DNA from: Macquaria australasica
Lineage: Eukaryota; Chordata; Actinopteri; Centrarchiformes; Percichthyidae
Assembly: GCA_005408345.1 (NCBI GenBank)
Contig: SEMN01001362.1
Coordinates: 1-64,000 of the forward strand
Reading direction: 5' to 3'
DNA length: 64,000 bases
The translations under genes and the position numbers were made by a program. How positions within the stretch are numbered: the first letter of the stretch is position 1; each line of letters starts with the position of its first letter. Shown here piece after piece: positions 12,501-23,576 of the stretch. The notes under the pieces are model-generated. The model saw only the letters and a program-made list of their open reading frames with translations, had not been told where the DNA came from and ran no database searches.

Positions 12501-15500
12501 TCGAGAAGTGGTCTGATCGGCCAATTGTCCCAAAACTTTGTCAGGATGATTTACAGACTTGGCTGATCTGAAGTTATCAAGGACATTTCAATACGTCAAT
12601 CCGTTCGCATTCCAAATTTCAAAAAATCTAAATAAATCAGCTGGAGGTCCTACAGAGCTGATTTTTTTTTTCAGCACATCCACTGGTGTGTGACATAAGT
12701 TTTCCTCACTGTAACCTATGGTCAATTCAGAAGTCCATCACTCTATATATTTCAAAATATGCTATTAACAATTAACATCTATATCTGCAAGTCTTCATTC
12801 AAATGACACAGACATTCTTTGGATACTAGATATCAAGTGTTTAAAATGGTGTTCAGATACGTCAAACGATGGGTCTGCAGTAACATTCAGTGTCTTACTA
12901 TAATTAGTACTGTATGCACAACATTTTCTATTATGCCAAATGTTTGCTCAAACTTCACCTAAGTATTTGACAATACACCCGAAACCAGCAGAATGATGGG
13001 TGATTTATTGCCAGAATGCTATCACTAACATTTTCACAGTTAAGCGTTTTAGGTTTAAATAGACAAAAATACCCCAGTTTTGCACATGTGATGTCATTGT
13101 CTCCAGTTGTGAGAAGAAGGTTTGTGGAAACCATGTCTTCCCAGAGGCGCAGTCAATAAGTCACCTGCTCTGGTACTACAAAGGTCCAGGGGTTGAATCA
13201 ACAATGTAGCAATTCGTACATGTGTATGTCATGTGTTTTCAAGTGCTGCTTGTTAATTAAATAAGAAATAAGCATCCAAATGCTGGCAATCTGCTTGGAC
13301 CTCAATCATTGTTGCTTGCGGCTGCTATTATTATTTATTATTATTATTAAACTTGACTTTTTTTAAGTTGTTTTGATATAAACATCAACCCCTAGACAGC
13401 TATCTGGACAATAACTCTCCCTCAGCCACCATGTTTTGATTCAGTAGTTTCAATAAAACATCACAGCAGTAACACAAGTGAAACTCCTGAGTATACTCGC
13501 CCTGTCTACCAGGTGGAGCTGTGTGAGGCTCTGAGCTGCAGCGTGGCAGCTCTGCGGCAGGAGAGGGAGGCACTGTTTGAGGAGCAGAGATCTCACCAGG
13601 CGCTTGGGGCGAGAATCGAAACGCTGCTGCAGGAACTCCTCAAACCCAACGAGAGGGACAAGTACAGCATGTTCATCGGTACGACTGTAAAAAAAACAAC
13701 AATATAACAGTGATTATTAATATTCAACAAGTGCAGCTCCCATCAGGCTAGCTGCAGTGTGTCCTAAACTGAGACGTTGACCTGGATGTGTTTGCAGGAG
13801 ATCTAGAGAAGATTGTGAACCTGCTGCTGTCTCTGTGCAGCCGGCTGTCGAGGATCGACAGATCTCTACTCGCTCTGGAGAGAGAGGAGCTGACGCAGGA
13901 GGACACATCAGAGGAGAGGGTGAGACAGGACAGTCACTTTATCCATCCATTTACCTGTTACCTGCGTGCCTATTTACATGCTCATCCATCTGTAGCTGTG
14001 TCTGCACAGATATTATCTGGGTTTAAGGTCTCCTGTGACTTTAAAGCTGTAGGTCGTTTGTGTTTATGATTCCATGTAAATCTCCTATGTCTGTAATATA
14101 TACACTATTATAGGTATTATAAATATTAATCACTCCCAAGTCCCAATAAGATTTCACTATATACAGAGGTCTTAGTTAAGTCTTGTATATTAGTCCTGTG
14201 TTATAAATGAGCGCTGAGAGCATTTTGGGCCAAATTTAGGAGGTTCATCTAGTCCACACAGAAAAGGAATGATCTCAAAACATTGAAAAGATAGAGATAT
14301 CTGTTGTTTACTGTATCCTTATTTATCTGTATCACCATCATCAGTGATGAAGCTTTTTAGTGAACTCACTGATCAAAAATTAGCTTTCACACACATTTAT
14401 CTGCTGCTTTGTCCTTGATGATGTCAGATAATCTGATAATCACACCACATGTTAATGAAATAAAACACGTCATAGAATATATTATACATAAAGCTGTCAA
14501 TCATTTATATCTGATTACATGATAAGAATGATTAATTTCTTTTATAGATATTTGATATAGATCAACAGTTTATTATATTTTGATAAATACTGTTGCAGTT
14601 AATTCAAAATATTACAATGTTCATCAGTCAGTATTTATCAGTTGTTGCCGTCACACGTGGTAAACATTTAAAAAAAGAGAGAATGTAAAATGGTTCCTAT
14701 CATGTCTCATCTGGGTTGCAGTGTTGCACTATTTCCACAAGGTGGAGCTAAAGTAACATGTATCTGTTTATCCAGTGTCGCAGTCCTGAGATGCATTATG
14801 GGAAGAAACCGCTAACTTATTTGAAACAAGGACTCTCCTTTGGAGAAAAATAAAGTCATCATGTGTAATCTCAGTTCATGTCATGTGGTTTGGAAGGTAG
14901 TGGTGGGACAAGTTGTCATGGTAATGACTTAACGTTCACATCACCAGACAACCTATAGATAGCAATTGCTAGTGTCACTAAGAATGAGGAGCGGGGGATT
15001 AAAATGGAACGCACCTACCCTTGTACACTTTCAGCCCAAACTATCATAAATCAACCGACAAGTTATCACTGGCAGAGCAGCACTGTTTTCTCTCTGTAAC
15101 CTGTTACCTGTTTAACAAACACCTGCACATGAATAACAATCTGCACTCTATTTATACTGTGTATTGTGTCCTGCGTTTCTATTATTAATTCATTATTTTC
15201 ATCTGTATTTATTGATACAGATTGATATTGGGAATAACCCAGAATATGATTATGGCGTCTTTTGAACACTGGAAATGATTTATTACTCTAAATGTTTCAG
15301 GGAAAATTTAAGTGATGTAACTCGTATCAAACCTGACGCTCAGGAATTATCAGCCTCACGTGACTGAATGGAAATAATGATAAATGATGTAAAAAGTGTT
15401 TCTTGCTCTCCTACTCTCTCTGACTGTATCCATAATAAAAGTTAATGGGGGAAATAGCAGATCATGAAAAGAAATCTTTCTAATAAGTGAAGAAAATTGT

Positions 15501-16665
15501 TTATGGTTCTTTTGTTGTTCAGACCTATAATAAATAAATGCAAATAAAATATACACTTGAGTTTAATCTGTTATCTGTCTTCACTCTGGTATGAAACTCC
15601 AGTGATTGTTGTGACGTATCAGTCCGATCAGCTGCAGCATCCAATCAATAACTGATATCCAATAAGGGGGCGTGTCAGCCGATAAAAGACTTCCATGAAG
15701 GATGAGATCCTTCCCCAATCCTTGATCCTCAAGCAGCTATAATATTAACATGCTAATGATTAACATGTAATGTTTAGCATGTTACCATGTGCATAGTTAA
15801 TATAGTGGCATGAACAACAATTGCATGTCACCATATAAACGGAACAAGTTAAATGCTAACAGCATGCAAGTGTAACATGTTAATACTCAGCTTGTTGGCA
15901 CGTTAACCTACTGACAGCAGGCTGAGGAATTCAATCAATTGGCGCCCTGTCATAATCTAAAGTCATTTCATCAGGACCCTGAAACTGAAGCAGCTAAATG
16001 GAATTTAACCATCATTAAATTTTATTATTTACACCTGTGTTTTTTCTACAGTGACGTATCAAAAAGTCAGCTGTGAAAAATGCCTATTTTGTGCCAATCC
16101 ATCCAATATGTGGAAGTGACCATACTACTGGCGGTGCTTCAGATACTCAATTTCCAGTTGTAGTTTCCATTTAGATGTTGACATGAACAGTTTAAGTATT
16201 AGTAATAACAAGAGTCTGTGTAAACTGCTAACTATTTAGTTGTCTCCTCCTCTTCAGGACTCCCTCCATCACAAACGCGCTCTGCTCCTCCGTCAAACTG
16301 AAGACGCCCGGGAGCTGAAGGAGAACTTGGACCGGCGGCAGAGAGTGGTCCACGCCATCCTGTCTGGCTACCTCACTGAACCGCAGCTCCAGGACTACTG
16401 TCGCTTCATCAGCACCAAACCCTCCCTTCTGATTTTCCAGCGGTACCTTGATGACCACATACGGCAGGGAGAGGAGCAGCTGACGCGACTGGCCGAGAGC
16501 TTGCCGCAGGAGCTGGCGGAGGCTCATGGTTGGTCGAGAGCTTGTGAGACGTTATCATTGTCAAGCCCTGCACCCTATTCTTCTCCTGTTCCACCGCTGC
16601 TTCCTCCTACTGTGATTCCAGCTCCCGTCCACTCAGTCAGGTCAACCACTGTGACATCACTGTGA
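6453..16665 (+). CDS. Shroom-family protein, C-terminal five exons (ASD2 domain)
   Basis: My splice model is 6453-6580, 12027-12120, 13513-13678, 13798-13919 and 16258-16665. All junctions are GT...AG and the phases agree, giving 305 residues to a TGA stop. The protein holds the whole ASD2 domain, the Shroom C-terminal coiled coil known to bind Rho kinase and drive apical actomyosin constriction. Recognisable blocks are STIELMEEIFP in exon 1, DKYSMFIGDLEKIVNLLLSL across the exon 3/4 join, and EDARELKENLDRRQRVVHAI plus a GEEQL helix in exon 5. The N-terminal PDZ and ASD1 exons lie upstream of the window or were not recognised. Next on the same strand is a SOWAH gene, the same linkage as human SHROOM1-SOWAHA and SHROOM3-SOWAHB. 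The divergent ASD2 (LCSRLSRIDRSL) leans to Shroom1, but this is not settled. Confidence 0.85.
6981..7013. repeat. Perfect 15-bp inverted repeat, 3-bp loop
   Basis: The left arm AAATAAACACACTCA (6981-6995) and the right arm TGAGTGTGTTTATTT (6999-7013) are exact reverse complements around ACA. It lies in a Shroom intron, probably inside an unclassified repeat. No T-run or gene end makes it a terminator. Confidence 0.7.
7195..7470 (+). repeat. L2 LINE 3' UTR fragment (copy b)
   Basis: It contains the block CGGTCGAGGCAGATGACCGC, the GTTTCTACCTGTTAAAA block, the GGTCTCTGTAAATATAAAG block and the tail AAATAAAACTGAATTGAATT. It is 5'-truncated, as expected from target-primed insertion, and lies in a Shroom intron. 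Confidence 0.85.
7779..7945 (+). repeat. Dispersed repeat X (inverted partner at 24905-25090)
   Basis: About 160 bases beginning GTGGATGTAGCTGGATAGCT and including GTGTAGGAAGATGACG recur in reverse complement inside the SOWAH gene at 24905-25090. Similarity is roughly 75 percent by eye. The family is unknown. Confidence 0.6.
8236..8710. repeat. 344-bp direct duplication
   Basis: A block TTTCTAGCTTCCGGGTTTAC followed by TTCCGGGTTATGCAGCCCAC at 8236-8286 recurs at 8580-8632. A companion block (GGGGAATTTTTTGCTGCAAT, then CACTGGAAAA) at 8466-8506 recurs at 8664-8710. It is an old repeat in a Shroom intron. Confidence 0.6.
9100..11190 (-). mobile_element. Second degenerate L1-clade LINE, split by an L2 3' end
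   Basis: On the minus strand, LQADICLVQETE near 11160-11120 is an L1 endonuclease strand. Past the inserted L2 piece (10435-11060), the RT region reads IINNDQNGFVERPS (about 9960-9910). It continues LSLEAEKAF (near 9840), then LCQWIKLLYWEPSAEIITNN (near 9750-9690). The catalytic regions are riddled with stops. Reading order is L1-like, as for the relic at 3170-5060. Confidence 0.7.
10435..11062 (-). repeat. L2 LINE 3' UTR fragment (copy c, long)
   Basis: This minus-strand copy starts with the AT-rich tail at 10435. It extends through the CGGTCGAGGCAGATGACCGC block into a GCTGCTGC-rich zone and a (GA)n stretch. It matches the element at 41590-42356 in reverse. The (GA)n and (CAG)n tracts make long spurious open frames here. 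Confidence 0.85.
11270..11940 (+). mobile_element. 5' end of an L2-type LINE (5' UTR and ORF1 N-terminus)
   Basis: A GC-rich 5' UTR precedes ATG at 11480. The ORF1 frame reads MASPSPSLSCSVCQMF, then GTCNKC, a CxxC...CxxC zinc-knuckle-like pair. An in-frame TAG follows at 11627-11629. Further on the frame shows PALIIGSS, the SGNH-esterase nucleophile block, then IPGARAGDVESYLKLLAKDK. The element stops there. This is the ORF1 part missing from the copy at 1-3170. Loss of everything 3' of this point is the reverse of normal LINE 5' truncation. Confidence 0.8.
12027..12120 (+). CDS. Shroom exon (acidic linker in ASD2)
   Basis: The acceptor TCCCTTCTTAG is at 12016-12026 and the donor is GTAAAA at 12121. 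Entering in phase 2, the frame reads IQDGVCDPYQSTATDRGKET, then DLDEKDLNIRK. This corresponds to the acidic SDLDHDLSVKK-type linker of Shroom proteins. The phase fits both neighbours exactly. A LINE 5' fragment ends only about 90 bases upstream. Confidence 0.8.
12178..13350. repeat. Fish interspersed repeat with terminal GGTCCAAGCAG inverted motif
   Basis: The left end has GGGGTCCAAGCAGTGA at 12181. The right end has CTGCTTGGACCTCA at about 13293, giving an 11-base inverted match, followed by TTGCTTGCGGCTGC and an (ATT)n tract. The interior has no open frame. It resembles the 'gctgcaagcagc ... gggccc' repeat at 51115-54201 in its end motifs. Class undecided, perhaps a non-autonomous DNA transposon. 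It sits in the intron before the exon at 13513. Confidence 0.5.
13513..13678 (+). CDS. Shroom exon (ASD2 first coiled-coil segment)
   Basis: The exon reads VELCEALSCSVAALRQEREA and onward to PNERDKYSMFI. It is bounded by ACCAG and the donor GTACGA. It begins in phase 0 and ends in phase 1. The heptad-like Leu/Ala spacing fits the ASD2 helix. Confidence 0.88.
13798..13919 (+). CDS. Shroom exon (ASD2 middle segment)
   Basis: The exon reads GDLEKIVNLLLSLCSRLSRI and onward to EDTSEER, ending in phase 0 at the donor GTGAGA. The first Gly codon is split across the preceding intron, which is only 119 bases long. Confidence 0.88.
13920..16257. other. Shroom intron without recognised gene
   Basis: This is the last Shroom intron, AT-rich. 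At 15740-15905 it holds a run of AACATG/CATGTT words (TTAGCATGTTACCATG and similar). These resemble the block at 29040-29110 and look like a common fish repeat. No other coding or RNA signal was seen. Confidence 0.5.
16258..16665 (+). CDS. Shroom terminal exon
   Basis: The acceptor CTCTTCAG precedes DSLHHKRALLLRQTEDAREL. The ASD2 core follows, ending near GEEQLTRLAESLPQE. A Ser/Pro-rich tail of about 50 residues (SSPAPYSSPVPPLLPP) leads to the TGA. A possible polyadenylation signal AATAAA is at 17311-17316. Confidence 0.88.
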   Translation, partial: DSLHHKRALLLRQTEDARELKENLDRRQRVVHAILSGYLTEPQLQDYCRFISTKPSLLIFQRYLDDHIRQGEEQLTRLAESLPQELAEAHGWSRACETLSLSSPAPYSSPVPPLLPPTVIPAPVHSVRSTTVTSL

Positions 16666-18171
16666 TGTCACTGACAGGCCGCTATTACGAGTGGCAGTGA
16701 AGGACAGGAAATGAAGAAGAGAAAATTGGCTAAAAACTCACTCAGAGCTTGAGAGACACTCTAAATTGAAGGAGCTTTACATGAAGGAAGAGTGGGCCTG
16801 AAATGGGCTCTGTTCACACTGAAACAACTATGCAGACTTCACATATGTCGAAGAAAAGCCTTTAATGTGCCTCATTCTGTTCACACCCCACAACACATCT
16901 GTTCACCTCAACATCACCAACCAGAACTGTCGACTTAACTGACTGCTGCCAAGATTTCTAATTATCCTCTGCTCTGATAGGTGATTTTTACGGGCCATCT
17001 GGTGTTTTCAAGTTGGAAGTTCATTGTCAAATGTTTCAAAGGACAGTTCCAGTGTTACGGGTAACTTCCTGCAGTTTTCCAGCTCTTATCATATTTGAAA
17101 TACTTGATATGTTTGCTTTCAGTATCTAAATATTTTAAATATTCCTCTCATTAAAGAAAATATTTAAAGCTATAAATGTAAAATTCAGCTTTAATGTTTT
17201 CCAGATAGATCAGAAACCCCCACATTTCCAGAAATGTCCTCAGTGGTAGCTCCAACCCTGCGTTCACCAACAACATGGGAACTCTTCAGCTGAAGACGCC
17301 AGAGGGGTTTAATAAAACTGACCATAATCCTGGTGCAGACAGGTCAGACAGCAACCTGAATTCATAGTAAAAGGATAGAAAGTTATTTTTAAAAGTCAGC
17401 AAAAAGTCATGATTACACTGGAATTGTCCTTTAACAACCATGACAGTGTTTTCAGGAACCTCAAACATTCAGACATTACTCCAGGAACTCCAGGACAAGA
17501 CAAAGTGAGCAAGTGTGTTATCTCCCAAAGACAAAATACTGTCATCTTTAAAATAAAATATAATTTTGTCATCTTGTCAAACCCTCTGGAGATTTTCACA
17601 AGGCCTGCTCAGCTTTTGTACATGTACAGTCAACTTCCAAAAATTACACCAAAATTGGAGGGACACTGTTTTTATTTCATCGCTACAAAAAAAGATCAAA
17701 AACTCTGAGATCTGAGTGCACAGATCCTGAAGTGTAACTACTTTGAGAGAATTGTTATATTCACTGTCACATGATACTGTAACACTACTACTGTCACTAC
17801 TGTCTGTCTGGAGCACTTTTTAGCAGTTTTTACACTGAATTATAAATTGTTAAATGTTAATGTGATGAAACATTGGATGTCAAAAAAATGGAAATGTTCA
17901 GATTCCAAAGATTTTCATGGGATGAAATGTTTGCAAACATAAACTTGATTTAATTTTGGATTTTAAGTGTTGTTTAATCCAAAAATCAATTATTTTTCAG
18001 TTTCAGCATTTTACTTGGGCCACAACAGTTACCTTAAATTCCGAATAATTTGTCAGTATTATTGTTTTAATTAATCAGTCAGATAGTCCATAAAATGTCA
18101 AGAATAACAACAAATGCCACAATTTACCAAAAACGGAAAAGAAGCAAATCTTAACACATTTTTAATTGATT

Positions 18172-18308
18172 CAATTCAATTCAGTTTTATTTATATAGCG
18201 CCATATCATAACAAAGTTATCTCAGGGAACTTTTTCGAATAGAGCAAGTCTAGACCGACTCTTTATATTTACAGAGACCCAACCGTTCCCACCATGAGCA
18301 AGCACTAT
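18172..18308 (-). repeat. L2 LINE 3' end fragment (copy d)
   Basis: It carries the tail block TTCAATTCAGTTTTATTTAT and extends to CCACCATGAGCAAGCACTAT. It lies inside an older AT-rich dispersed repeat whose two halves flank it. Confidence 0.85.
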
Positions 18309-21300
18309 TGATGAATAATGTAAATGATGAATCAATCATTGAAACTGCTGATAAACTGATCATTCTGTTTTTTTCACTTCTGATCATAAATCATGTTGAA
18401 ACTTACAGAAGATGAGGGCTAAAAGACAAATTAAAGGAGCACTCCAGCGATTTAGTGCTGCAACTTCCTAAAGTAGGGTGGCTTGAGAGAAACAGATTAA
18501 AATAAGATTTTTAAAAATATATCCTGAGTTCTTGTCCCTCGTATAAGTCAGACCCCCAAAACACTGTATTCAACATTTCCCACAGTGCAACTTGATAGCA
18601 TCTTTTATTCGACCTTTCCTGCCTGATAAATGCCCACATCTTTTAAACTCCACATCTCTGGTTTATAACATAGGCTTTCTGTTATAGTTTGAAGTCTCAA
18701 GGCCAATCAGAGATAACCCTGATGACATCGCTTTGACATCAGCGTTATTTTCTCAGACTTTAGAAATCTCCTGCAGTAGCCATAGTATACAACTGTTTCC
18801 ACAGGCTGGGTAGTACTGCTTATGAAGAGTAACCTGATCTTGTGTAAAACTGGTTGATTGCCCCTTATTTAAACTGTCCTCTGCATGGATTAATAATTGC
18901 TGGAATCAGTAAATATTTTTCTGCTGTCATGAAAAGTTAACATTAACAAAACATTAACAAAAATTGTTTTCACAACCATTAAGTATTTATTTGTCTAAAT
19001 CATAAAGTTTGCAAATTTGTGCTCAGACAAGGTGAAATACATATGAAAAAAAAAAGGTGCAACACTGAAGAAAATACCAACGTTAAAATAATAAAATAGT
19101 AACTAAAAATAAATGTAAACTTTTGCACCATCTTTTCTCTTACTCTACTCACAATCATGAAATATTACTTCTCATTATCACAATGTAATCATTTTGTGAG
19201 ATCAAGTTCTAAAATAATGTATTTGGCATTTTTACCTTTTTTGAGAGAACACTCTCTGGGCTCCCATAGAACACATTCTCCCACTTTGGATCAACTCTTC
19301 CATCTGCCAATGAAGGATCAGGTTTATATTTGAGTCACATGTTTTAAAAATATCAGTTTTGTAATGTAGCAGGTGCCATTTGGCTTCCTTTCAGTTCAGT
19401 TCATCTGGGGACTCCAAATGGCGTGAAGAGCATCAGTTCTACTGAATCAATATTTATTGTTTAATTACCAGCAGCAGTGTGTGGAATCTCAAATACGGAG
19501 AGGGTTTTCAAATAGCTGAAGTACTGATCAGTGCATGTTTTTACCTGTTTTCACTCTGAACTGTTTCATTCTACATCTACAGTACATGTTTAATTTGACT
19601 TCAAATTTTTAAAGCACCTTTTATATATTCTGTTTGTCATGTTCTCCAAACATTACAGCACACAATCTGCCTTATGTCCTTATCAGTAACACATATTTTA
19701 CTATTGATTATTGTCTGTTCATTCTTGTTATTTGCAGAGGCACAACAGAATATCTCTGAACATATTTTTGTTTATCGTTTAATAAAATTCAAAAGAATTA
19801 TGATTAAAAAACTGTTTTTGCAAAATAAAGGTATTTTGTAAATGATTTTGTGTCCTCTTTAAGTTATCCTGTATACAGACAGACACACACATACACACAT
19901 TTAAATAAATATTTCTACTATAACACATTACATGGGATAAAACAAGCAACTGTCTGGCCATTGCCAGGCTGATATTGTGTAGTGTGATCACGCCATTAAA
20001 CTGTAGAACATTTTAACAGCTATCTTTAACAACAAAGAAACAATAGATAAAGTAGCTATAATCAATATTTTCATAATAAAAACTGATCAAATGACAGTGT
20101 AATGTAAGAGTGGTCGCTCACAGTCACAAACCTACAGAAAATTATTACTACTGAGTTTAAAGCATCTTTCACCTCACTGTTTTGATTTTCCAGCCCACAA
20201 CTACACTGGTTTGGTTCATTCTCACCGCTCTCATAGCGTCATTTTCAGCCGAAAAAGCCGTCTGTACACTACCTGCCCAGCACCAAACAGCAGAGAGACA
20301 AAGTTAGCAACTAGCTGGTGGACATAGTAGAACATTTAGCAGCTAAAGAGACAGATTCTGGAGACCAAAAATGGTGTCAAAAATACAAGTAAATATTGTA
20401 CTTGCATTCATCAGGTGGCTGCAAACACGACTCCAAATTAATGTTAATGTTCTGTGTCTGCTGGATGCATAAACTAGCAACTGTTTGCTAACAAGTTCAA
20501 CATATCAACTTAAGTGGTGCTACATCAGTATTCTGTGGCCACATACCATCAATATTTTTAATATTTAGAATGGATCAAACGGTTCTGTGTAATGTGAGGA
20601 GACTGTGCTCCGACAAAAAACGATAGCATCAGTAGGTTGTGAAATGTAGCCTAAGCCTTGTCAGATCATAAAACTTTTAGTAGGATTTGTTGAACAAGTG
20701 GTAGTTCTGAACCCACAAATAATTCACACCAACTCTGCAGCTCTACTGAACTTGTTTGCCACTTTTAGCTCACAGTTTTGGTTTTACAGCCTATGTATTG
20801 TTCAGTCTCAGTGCTTTTCAGTTTGGCTTCAGGTGGAATTGAATAAGACAAGTATATTTTCCTTGTTTCCTGTGTCATCACCTTTGTATTTGTGTAAAAT
20901 ATTTTCTTCTCAGCTGACCAGAATAATACTCTTTTCTATTTATTGGTAAATTGCTTGCTATCACGATGTCTCAAATCTGATACAATATTAGCGAGCCCGT
21001 TACAAACAAAATGGGGACCCACTCATAAAACCTTTACTCCATTGTGCTACTAGCTGTCAAAAACATTCCAAACTCATCGTTCAGTTGAGATACATCTAAT
21101 GGAAGAGTTTTTATTTTATATATTTTTATTGCTCATATAAGATAGAAGTTAAATTAATTTAAATGTAGTTGCAGGGATAAAACAGAAAGAAGCGAAAGAA
21201 AAAACAAAGAAAATGGAAGAGTGACAAAAGGAAATTCATTTTAAAAAGACATAAAAGGTGAGTAAATAATAAAGGATTCACAATAGGTATGAGTTGCCTT

Positions 21301-21827
21301 TTTACTTAACATAAAATAAACATTTATTTTTAGTTTTCACTTCATTTCATAGGCCTAAGAAATTGGCACTTTTTTCAAATGTTTTTGTCTCTATTTTCAG
21401 TCTATATATAAGAATTTGTTTTCCAGTTCATACACTTCTTTTAAACTGCTTGCACATTCTCCTGTGGACGGTATGTCCCCATTAAGCCAATTTGCAGTTA
21501 TATTTCCTTGCCTAACCAAAAGAATATTTAGCCAGTATGGATGTCAACAGGGATCACTTCCAGTATTGCAGTCTTGCCATGTAATGAACAATATTAAACA
21601 TTATTAAAGAAAAAACACATTTGATTAGCAGGCATCTGATGCTCCACAATGATGTATTATGTGGTGGAATTTGAAAATGCCTTTTTAAGGGAACTAAGGG
21701 TTATTTGCAGAGAAACTTGCAAAAGCTTTTGTATCTGAAATGTAGGCTATACAAAAAAGCTCACAAAAGAAAAATGTTTGATTTATATTCATCATAGGAT
21801 ATATATGCGATTATTGGAAAATTATAA

Positions 21828-21828
21828 A

Positions 21829-21879
<51 letters not shown>

Positions 21880-21886
21880 ATATATG
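21828..21886. repeat. (TG)n-(TATG)n-(TA)n microsatellite
   Basis: About 20 TG units run into TATG and TA units, 240 bases upstream of the SOWAH start codon. Confidence 0.9.
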
Positions 21887-22129
21887 TACATTAAGGTCCT
21901 GTAGCCTACTAGTCAAAGTGTAACAGGAACAGTAAAATTGTATTTTTTATTCATCATTCAGACACATCCGGGTTACCTGCAGGAATGCAGTAGGTGAGGC
22001 TGGGCGTACATAGGCTAGCCTACCTGAGGTGGGCGTAGTTTTACTTCTGTCTAACAGAAACAACTCTCCGACCTTTGAGACTAGCAGGGAGGGAGAGAGG
22101 GACAGAAAGTAGATAAAATCCAGACCAGA

Positions 22130-23576
22130 ATGGCCACAGATTTCACTCAGGACACGGTGTTACATTTCCTCCAGAGCAGCGGAGGCTCGGTGAAAAACTC
22201 GGATCTGCTTCTCAACTTCAGAAACTTCCTCCAGGACCATGTGGACCGGGCCCGGAACCGCGAGCTCTTCAAGAAGTTTGTCAACTCCGTAGCCACCGTC
22301 AAACAGGTCGACGGCGTATCTTACGTCGTTCTCAGAAAAAAATTCAGAGGACATGTCCCCGGCGGCGGTGAGGGGCTCTCCTCCGAGATGCCGCGATTCC
22401 CCGCCGGGAAGAACACCGAGCACTCCCCGCAGAACGCCATACTGAGCCCGGATGGAAGCATAGAGAAGCCTCGTCAGAAACCACACCTGAGGGAGGTGAC
22501 AACACCCGCCCTGCCAGGAGTAACTGCTGGGAAAACAACCCTACCTGCGGCTGGGATCATGCTGAACAACAACAACAACGTGGAAACACATTTTTACTTA
22601 AAACCGCAACATGAAATGAGCACACCTGAACTTTCTGCTAGACCAGCAACAGCTCATTTGGTGAGTCACATCTCTGAGAAAACAGAACTGAAGTTCCCCA
22701 GTCTGCCTCCTGCCCGAGATCAGTGCACTAAAGTGGGACAGCATAGGGTGGGTTTTAGCCTGCCTTCTGGGATTAGACCAGTGCTTCCTGCGGTCAGACA
22801 TGAAGAAACCAGCCAGCAATTCCCAGTCCCAGAAACCCTCAGAGAGAGGGAGGCCTGTCTGCTGCATGAGGGAGGTCTTCATGAGGAGCCTCCTCTTCAT
22901 CATGTCAGTCTTCACCCACAGCTCGCCCCGTGCCGCATCAGACACAGGCAGAGCTACAAGTCTGCCGTCTCTTACGATGAAGATGAGGAGGAAGAGGTTC
23001 CAATAAGGCGAGGTTCAGCAAGAGTAGCAGGGCCCCTCAGTGCTCCTCTTGGAGACATGGGGAGGGCCATCTTCGCCTCCTTGCCATGCATCACTGACCC
23101 ATCTGCACCTCCCTCTGTCATCTCCTCCTCTTCCTCCTCCTCTTCATCAGAAAGGAAGCTCCCAAAGATTTACATCCAGGATGTGGAAGGCCCAGGCTGG
23201 AGCGTGGAGTCTGTGGTGGGGCTGAGAGGACCGCAGGCCGGGCCAGGGCCTGGGTCTTCTCCAAGGGAGTCAACATCCACCAGACGCAGCCTGCCTTTAG
23301 AGGCAGAGCTCTGCATGCTGTCCCCAGACCGCACTAAAGAGGTGGCGCCTCACCGCAATATCCACACAGACCATCGATACTCGCAGTCTGCAGGTGTCCA
23401 ACTGGAGCCCAGGCAATGGCCCAATCAAAGCCAAAGGGAGAGGCTGTCATCTAGCCACAGCAGCATCTTCTCCCCCTCATCTGATGCTGGCCTTTCCAGC
23501 AGAGACTGGCCACTGTCAGGCCCCGACAGAGGATCAGGGTGGAACAGCAGCTACGAAGATCTACAGGCCAGAACAG
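22130..23576 (+). CDS. SOWAH exon 1
   Basis: It encodes 482 residues and one base of the next codon. The open frame runs on to 23698, but GCCAGAACAG with donor GTAGGC at 23577 gives phase 1, which fits the next exon. Tracts: NNNN near residue 148, DEDEEEE near 286, an 11-serine cluster near 330. The 5' UTR has no obvious TATA box. Confidence 0.85.

Larger units (their letters stand above)
16666..22129. other. Shroom-SOWAH intergenic region
   Basis: No gene was recognised. It holds an AATAAA at 17311-17316 that could end the Shroom transcript and an unclassified 'taatcaatta/ataaaatgtca' repeat at about 17990-18420. An L2 tail interrupts that repeat at 18172-18308. A (TG)n/(TA)n microsatellite is at 21828-21886. 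The open frames here are short and lack family motifs. Confidence 0.5.

Noticed and set aside
22160..22945. Minus-strand frames over SOWAH exon 1
   Set aside because: Shadows of a GC-rich coding exon with no family similarity.
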